Position numbers and translations under genes: made by a program. Below the pieces are notes generated by a model. The model was not told the origin of the DNA. It worked only from the letters and a program-made list of their open reading frames with translations, and made no database searches. This document shows, one piece after another, positions 59,448 through 64,000 of a stretch of 64,000 nucleotides of DNA. Source of the DNA: Halosimplex halophilum (GTDB lineage: Archaea; Halobacteriota; Halobacteria; Halobacteriales; Haloarculaceae); the NCBI RefSeq assembly GCF_004698125.1, contig NZ_ML214297.1, positions 62,001 to 126,000 on the forward strand, read 5' to 3'. Positions within the stretch are counted from its first letter, which is position 1. Each line of letters opens with the position of its first letter.

Positions 59448-60518
59448 ATGGCTCAAGCGACACAGGAGTTCGGCGACTGGCCGCTCAAGCGGCTGATGAC
59501 CGAGGTCGTCGGGTCGGGACACAAGTCCGCCGACGACATGACCCGCGAGCAGGCCCGCGAGGCGTTCCAGCGGATCCTGGCTGGGGAACCGGACCACACG
59601 ACGCTGGGGGCGTTCTGGCTCGCCAACCGCTGGAAGCGCAACAACGCCGAGGAGCTGGGCGCCTACGTCGACGTGATGCGCGAGGAGTCGGTCGTCACCG
59701 CCGAACCGGACGCCGACCCCGTCGACTGCGGGGCCAACTACGACGGCAAGGGCCGCTCGGCCATCCTCGGCGTCGCGGCGGGCGTCGTCGCCGCGGCGGC
59801 GGGCACCCCGGTCGTCGTCCACAGCGGCGACCGCGTCCCCACGCAGAAACAGGACAGCTACAAGCAGATCCTCGACGAACTCGGCGTCCGCACCGAGATC
59901 GAACCGGCCGAGAGCGCCGACATGGTCGACGAGGTCGGCTTCGGCTACTACTACCAGCCGGAGTTCAACCCCGGGATCCACGCGCTGTGGGACCGACGGG
60001 ACAACATGGGCGTCCGCACGTTCGTCAACACCGTCGAGACGCTCGCCAACCCCGCCAACGCCGACGTGCACCTCGGCTCGTTCTACCACCTGCCGTTCGC
60101 GGTGAAGATGACGGACACGCTCCAGGCCGCCGAGAGCCAGGACGTGTCCCGGACGCTGTTCTTCCAGGGCATGGAGGGGTACGACGACGTGCGCCCCGGG
60201 ACGACGGTCGTCGGCGAGTGGTCGGAGGGCGACGAGGAACTCGACGACTTCGAGATCAAGACGGCCGAGTACGGCATGGACTTCGAGAGCGAGGATCTGG
60301 AAGTCGAGGACGTGGCCGCCGACTCCGCGGCGATCACCGAGGAAGTGGTCGCGGGCGAGCGCGGCGACCAGTTCGCCGACGCCGTCGCGCTCAACGCCGC
60401 CCTGCGGATCTACGCCCGCGAGGACGCCGACTCGATCGACGAGGGGCTGGAGACGGCCCGCGACGCGCTGGAGAGCGGCGAGGCCGAGGCGGTGCTGGAC
60501 GACCTGCGGGACTTCTGA
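59448..60518 (+). CDS. TrpD2-like protein (glycosyl transferase family 3 fold, YbiB-like)
   Basis: A 356-residue protein with the anthranilate phosphoribosyltransferase fold: N-terminal helices (LMTEVVGSGHKSADDMTREQAREAF), then the alpha/beta domain. The PRPP loop GTGGD of true TrpD is absent; instead YDGKGRSAILGVAAGVVAAAAGTPVVVHSGDR occurs, matching the TrpD2/YbiB branch, whose E. coli member binds nucleic acid and lacks phosphoribosyl transfer. It is not next to other trp genes. Annotation pipelines often call it trpD; I would not. The promoter is a gttttagag box 29 bases upstream. Confidence 0.8.
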   Translation: MAQATQEFGDWPLKRLMTEVVGSGHKSADDMTREQAREAFQRILAGEPDHTTLGAFWLANRWKRNNAEELGAYVDVMREESVVTAEPDADPVDCGANYDGKGRSAILGVAAGVVAAAAGTPVVVHSGDRVPTQKQDSYKQILDELGVRTEIEPAESADMVDEVGFGYYYQPEFNPGIHALWDRRDNMGVRTFVNTVETLANPANADVHLGSFYHLPFAVKMTDTLQAAESQDVSRTLFFQGMEGYDDVRPGTTVVGEWSEGDEELDDFEIKTAEYGMDFESEDLEVEDVAADSAAITEEVVAGERGDQFADAVALNAALRIYAREDADSIDEGLETARDALESGEAEAVLDDLRDF

Positions 60519-60605
60519 GCGGGTCGCCCGACTCCGCCGGCCGGGATCCGAAGTCCGGACCCCGTTCGCGACAGATTCTTGCGAGCGGAGGCTGATTCGT
60601 TCCCC

Positions 60606-61787
60606 ATGGACACCTTCGACGGCTACCGCCGACCGGACGGCCGGGTCGGCGTCCGCAACCACGTCGCCGTCCTCCCCACGTCGGTCGCGGCGAGCCCGGT
60701 CGCCGACCGGGTCGCCGACGACGGGGGCCGGTGGGCGCGGGCGACGCCCCACCAGATGGGGACGAGCCAGCCCGACGCGGGCCGCGAACGCACGCGCGAG
60801 GTGCTGGCGGGGATCGGGGCGAATCCGAACGTCGGCGCGGCGCTCGTCGTCGAACTCGGGACCGAGGACATCGAGGCCGACGACGTGGCCGACGACATCG
60901 CCCGGTCGGGCAAGCCCGTCGAGACGCTGACGATCCGGGAAGCGGGCGGGACCGCCGGCGCGCTCGACGCCGGCGCCGAGACCCTCGCGGACCTGTGGGC
61001 CGAGGTGGGGAGTCAGACTCGGGAGGAAGCCGACGCGAGCGAACTCGTCTTTGCGGTGGAGTGCGGTGGCAGCGACGCGACCAGCGGCATCGCGGCGAAC
61101 CCGGCGCTCGGCGACGCATCCGACCGGCTGGTCGACGCGGGCGGCGCGGTCTGCATCTCCGAGACGCCGGAGTTCATCGGCGCCGAGCACGTCGCCGCCG
61201 AGCGCTGCGCCGACGAGGAAACCCGGGAGAGGCTGCTGGACCGCGTCGACCGCCGCGAGCGCCTGGCGGACCTGATGGGCGTGGACATGCGCGGCGCCCA
61301 GCCCTCGCCGGGCAACCAGGAGGGCGGGCTCACCACGATAGAAGAGAAGAGCCTCGGCGCGCTCGCCAAGTGCGGCACGCGGCCGATTCGCCACGTCGTC
61401 GACTACGGCGAGGCGATCCCCGTGGGCGGCGGCGTGTCGGTGATGGACTCGCCGGGTTACGACGTGGAGAGCGTCGTCGGCAAGGTGGCCGGCGGCGCGC
61501 AGGTCGTCGCCTTCACTACGGGGCGCGGGTCGACGACCGGCAACCCCATCGCGCCGGTGATCAAGGTGACCGGCAACCCGCGGACGGCCGAGCGGCTCGC
61601 CGCCAACGTGGACGTGGACGCCAGTACCGTCATCGACGGCGAACCGCTCGGCGAGGCCGGCGAGCGGATCTACCGGACGCTGCTCGCGGTGGCCGGCGGC
61701 GCGGAGACGGCCGCCGAGGCGCGCCGGCTGGAGGAGTTCGCGATCAACGAGCGCCAGCCGCGGGAACTCGCCGCGGAGGGGTCATGA
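60606..61787 (+). CDS. UxaA-family hydro-lyase large subunit, C-terminal-site paralogue
   Basis: A 393-residue protein of the altronate/galactarate dehydratase (UxaA) family. It keeps the second metal-site block ECGGSDATSGIAANPALG (Cys153) and the C-terminal TTGNPIAPVIKVTGNP, but the first block, usually H-HGCG...GCE, reads HQMGTSQ (49-55) and LGTED (84-88), so two of the usual cysteines are missing. It is followed by an SAF-domain gene and a second UxaA paralogue with the opposite loss. The substrate is a sugar acid or hydroxyacid, unidentified. Confidence 0.83.
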   Translation: MDTFDGYRRPDGRVGVRNHVAVLPTSVAASPVADRVADDGGRWARATPHQMGTSQPDAGRERTREVLAGIGANPNVGAALVVELGTEDIEADDVADDIARSGKPVETLTIREAGGTAGALDAGAETLADLWAEVGSQTREEADASELVFAVECGGSDATSGIAANPALGDASDRLVDAGGAVCISETPEFIGAEHVAAERCADEETRERLLDRVDRRERLADLMGVDMRGAQPSPGNQEGGLTTIEEKSLGALAKCGTRPIRHVVDYGEAIPVGGGVSVMDSPGYDVESVVGKVAGGAQVVAFTTGRGSTTGNPIAPVIKVTGNPRTAERLAANVDVDASTVIDGEPLGEAGERIYRTLLAVAGGAETAAEARRLEEFAINERQPRELAAEGS

Positions 61788-61818
61788 GCGGCGACCGAGC
61801 GCCGCGGCGGGGGCGACG

Positions 61819-62151
61819 ATGAAGGGCGAAGTGCTGGACGGGACCGCGCTGGTGATGGCCCCCGAGGACAACGTGGCGACGGCGCTCGAAGACCTCGACG
61901 CGGGCGACCGGCTGGCCGACGCGGATCCACCGGTGACCGTCGCCGAGGAGGTGCCGTTCGGGCACAAGGTCGCGCTCGTGGACATCGACGCCGGGGACCC
62001 GGTCCGCAAGTACGGCGAGGTGATCGGCGAGGCCACAGAGCCGATAGCCGCCGGCGAGTGGGTTCACACCCACAACTGCGAGAGCCGGCGCGGCCGGGGC
62101 GACCGGGCGGCCGAGGCGGCGGACGGACCCGGAAGGGGTGAGTCGGCGTGA
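61819..62151 (+). CDS. UxaA-family small subunit (SAF domain)
   Basis: A 110-residue SAF-domain protein, the stand-alone equivalent of the N-terminal domain of altronate dehydratase: VMAPEDNVATALEDLDAGD, then VTVAEEVPFGHKVALVDIDAGDPVRKYGEVIG, the segment that contributes residues to the substrate and metal pocket. The hydrophilic tail after residue 92 is unusual. It begins 31 bases after the previous gene and overlaps the next by four bases, so the three genes form an operon. Confidence 0.85.
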   Translation: MKGEVLDGTALVMAPEDNVATALEDLDAGDRLADADPPVTVAEEVPFGHKVALVDIDAGDPVRKYGEVIGEATEPIAAGEWVHTHNCESRRGRGDRAAEAADGPGRGESA

Positions 62152-63281
62152 GCCTGCGGCAGGGGTTCGAGGCGGTCGACCGCGGGGACCGCGGCGTCGG
62201 CGTGCGCGAGAAGGTCCTCGTGCTCCCCTCGGTCATCTGCTCGCGGGAGGTCGCCGACCGGATCGCCGACCGGGTACAGGGTGCGGTCAGCGCGCCCCAC
62301 GACCACGGCTGCGGGCAGATCGGAGCGGACAAGGCACAGACGCTGCGGGCGTTCCTCGGGGTCGGATCGAACCCAAACGTCGCCGGGACGGTCGTCGTCG
62401 GCCTGGGCTGCGAGTCGATCCAGAGCGACGACGTGGCGGCCGACCTCGCCGACCTGGGCGTGCCCGTCCGCGAGGTCGCGATCCAGGACGCCGGCGGCAC
62501 CGACGCGACGGTTGAGGCGGGCGTCGAAGCCGTCGAGGAACTCCGCGGGCAGTCTACCCGCGACGGCCGGGGGACATCGGACGACGGCCGGGGAGCCACC
62601 ACGGCGGACCTCTCGGATCTCACCGTCGGCGTCGTCTCGGGCGACCTCGCCGAGTCGACCCGCGAGACGGCGGACCCGCTGGTCGGTGCGGTGGTCGACG
62701 ACCTGGTCGACGCGGGCGCGCGGGTGGTGGCGGCCGGGAGCGAGCGCGTCGTCGCCCATCCGGAAGCGGCGGCCGCGCGGGCCGACGACGAGGCGGCGGC
62801 CGCGGACCTCCGCGAACTGGCCGAGCGCCACCGCGGCCGGCCCGCGCGGGCGTCGCGGGTCGGACGCGAGGCGCGGGACCACGAGTTCGCGGCGGTGACG
62901 CGGGCGTGGGGCGACCGGCCGGTCCGGGCGGTACTGGACTACGGCGAGCGGGCGATCCACGACGAGGGGCTGGCGGTCGTCGACGCGCCCTCGCGGTTCG
63001 CCGAGGCGGCGACCGGCCTCGCGGCGGCCGGAGCGCAGGTCGTCGTCCACGTCACTGGCGAGGGCGTGGCGACCGGCCACCCGGTCGCGCCGGTGGTGAA
63101 GGTCTCCGGCGATCGGACGACGCTCGACGCCGTGGGCGACGACATCGACGTGGACGCGACGGCGACCGACCCCGCGGCCCTGCTCGGGCGCCTGCGGGCT
63201 GTCGCGGGCGGCGAGCGCGTGCGCGCGGAGGAACACGGGCTCGTTTCCTCGGCGATCACGCGGGTCGGCCCGTCCATGTGA
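62148..63281 (+). CDS. UxaA-family hydro-lyase large subunit, N-terminal-site paralogue
   Basis: A 377-residue UxaA-family protein starting with GTG that overlaps the SAF gene's stop (GTGA). The first metal block is intact: HDHGCGQ (Cys55) and LGCES (Cys88). The region that should contain the ECGGSD block is replaced by an alanine/arginine-rich segment of about the same length with no such cysteine, while the C-terminal [14 protein letters not shown] is kept. Together with the paralogue at 60.6 kb it could form a complete site across a heteromer. Function by family: dehydration of a hydroxyacid. Confidence 0.83.
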   Translation: MSLRQGFEAVDRGDRGVGVREKVLVLPSVICSREVADRIADRVQGAVSAPHDHGCGQIGADKAQTLRAFLGVGSNPNVAGTVVVGLGCESIQSDDVAADLADLGVPVREVAIQDAGGTDATVEAGVEAVEELRGQSTRDGRGTSDDGRGATTADLSDLTVGVVSGDLAESTRETADPLVGAVVDDLVDAGARVVAAGSERVVAHPEAAAARADDEAAAADLRELAERHRGRPARASRVGREARDHEFAAVTRAWGDRPVRAVLDYGERAIHDEGLAVVDAPSRFAEAATGLAAAGAQVVVHVTGEGVATGHPVAPVVKVSGDRTTLDAVGDDIDVDATATDPAALLGRLRAVAGGERVRAEEHGLVSSAITRVGPSM

Positions 63282-63394
63282 GCGGGGCCGGCGCGGGGAC
63301 GGGCGGTTCGCCGAGGGGTCGCCGCCGTCGGTCGATACCCGTCGGTGCGGACGGTACCACCAGCGTTTTCTCCGCGGCGGGCTTCCGACCGGGT

Positions 63395-63943
63395 ATGAGT
63401 GACGAGTTGACAGCGACGCTCCACACCTCCGAGGGCGACATCGAGGTGCGGCTGTTCGAGGACAGGGTACCCAACACCGTCGAGGCGTTCGTCGACCACG
63501 CGACCGAGTCCGACTACGAGGCGGCCGAGGTCGGCCCGGGCGAGGGCGCCTGGGAGGACCCCGAGAGCGGCGAGAAGCGGGTCGACCCGCTGTACGACGA
63601 CATCGAGTTCCACCGGGTCATCGAGGACTTCATGATCCAGACCGGCGACCCGACCGGCACCGGCCGGGGCGGCCCGGGCTACACCTTCGACGACGAGTTC
63701 CACGAGGACCTGCGCCACGACGAACCGGGCAAGCTCTCGATGGCCAACCGCGGCCCCGACACCAACGGCTCGCAGTTCTTCATCACGCTGGACGCCCAGC
63801 CCCACCTCGACGACAAACACGCCGTCTTCGGCGAGGTCGTCGACGGCATGGACGTGGTCGAGGCCATCGGCTCGGTCGACACCGACCCCAGCGATCGACC
63901 CATCGACACGGTCGTCCTCGAATCGGTCGAGATTCACCGGTAA
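63395..63943 (+). CDS. Cyclophilin-type peptidyl-prolyl cis-trans isomerase
   Basis: A 182-residue soluble PPIase: [29 protein letters not shown], the active-site block [31 protein letters not shown] (Arg, Phe, Gln) and [35 protein letters not shown]. An insert of about 25 acidic residues ([21 protein letters not shown]) is typical of haloarchaeal cyclophilins. All catalytic residues are present. A gttttctcc box about 30 bases upstream supports the ATG. It accelerates proline isomerisation in protein folding. Confidence 0.94.
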   Translation: MSDELTATLHTSEGDIEVRLFEDRVPNTVEAFVDHATESDYEAAEVGPGEGAWEDPESGEKRVDPLYDDIEFHRVIEDFMIQTGDPTGTGRGGPGYTFDDEFHEDLRHDEPGKLSMANRGPDTNGSQFFITLDAQPHLDDKHAVFGEVVDGMDVVEAIGSVDTDPSDRPIDTVVLESVEIHR

Positions 63944-64000
63944 TACCGACCGTTCATCGCAGCTTTTGCCCAGTACGCTTATATTCCCTTAAGCCGTCAG

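Noticed and set aside
59448-60518. Assigning this gene as a genuine trpD
   Set aside because: The GTGGD loop that binds PRPP is missing, so anthranilate phosphoribosyl transfer is not supported.
1-64000. Insertion sequences, prophage or plasmid genes
   Set aside because: No transposase, integrase, capsid or Rep-like protein was found; mobile-like signals are limited to small palindromic repeats.

Overview
The window is a 64 kb piece of chromosome from an extremely halophilic archaeon, probably in or near the Haloarculaceae. This is inferred from the very high GC content, the acidic proteins, the twin-arginine halocyanins, the HalX response regulator, archaeal-type pilins, and A/T-rich TATA boxes lying about 26-31 bases before most start codons (leaderless transcripts). 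No BLAST or HMM search was possible. Family names rest on motifs, length and context, and the genus is not fixed.

Layout. 1-8.7 kb: the end of a YYY membrane protein, a GT2/GtrA glycosylation pair, the initiator tRNA-Met, an HtpX protease, a purine phosphoribosyltransferase, a large membrane protein with its partner, and two type IV pilins flanking a membrane-linked regulator. 9.1-17.2 kb: a nine-gene Mrp-type cation/proton antiporter operon (E, F, G, DUF4040, B, C and three D-like subunits). 17.3-21.8 kb: a methyltransferase, a GT87 glycosyltransferase, CoaBC and a flavoprotein. 21.9-27.9 kb: a translationally coupled DUF4129 / DUF7269-like / DUF58 / membrane-protein operon, divergent from a second M48 protease. 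27.9-36.8 kb: TrpB, a universal stress protein, two halocyanins, a degenerate NAD kinase paralogue, glutamate-cysteine ligase, a winged-helix regulator and CoaD. 36.8-44.4 kb: a one-repeat TFB-like protein, a Yip1 protein, a RecJ-like protein that seems to have lost its catalytic residues, cupins and a MarR-PemK toxin-antitoxin pair. 44.5-54.1 kb: Elp3, metallo-beta-lactamase-fold enzymes, a HalX regulator coupled to a RecA-fold protein, and a giant FAD/Fe-S dehydrogenase. 54.2-64 kb: three tandem cold-shock genes, RqcH, a TrpD2-like protein, a three-gene UxaA-family cluster and a cyclophilin.

Common themes are surface and membrane biology (glycosylation, pilins, proteases, antiporter), coenzyme A synthesis (CoaBC and CoaD), thiol chemistry (GshA) and translation quality control (Elp3, RqcH, cold-shock proteins).

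The most unusual content is non-coding. Three copies of a 360-500 bp repeat lie at 37.2, 48.0 and 58.9 kb, the last inverted. They are built from conserved blocks separated by different palindromes. Two short palindromic elements with 16 and 21 bp inverted ends lie at 41.16 and 58.72 kb, and there is a candidate small RNA at 50.67 kb. Among proteins, the two UxaA-family subunits have lost opposite halves of their likely metal site, and both the RecJ-like and NAD-kinase-like proteins lack expected catalytic motifs.
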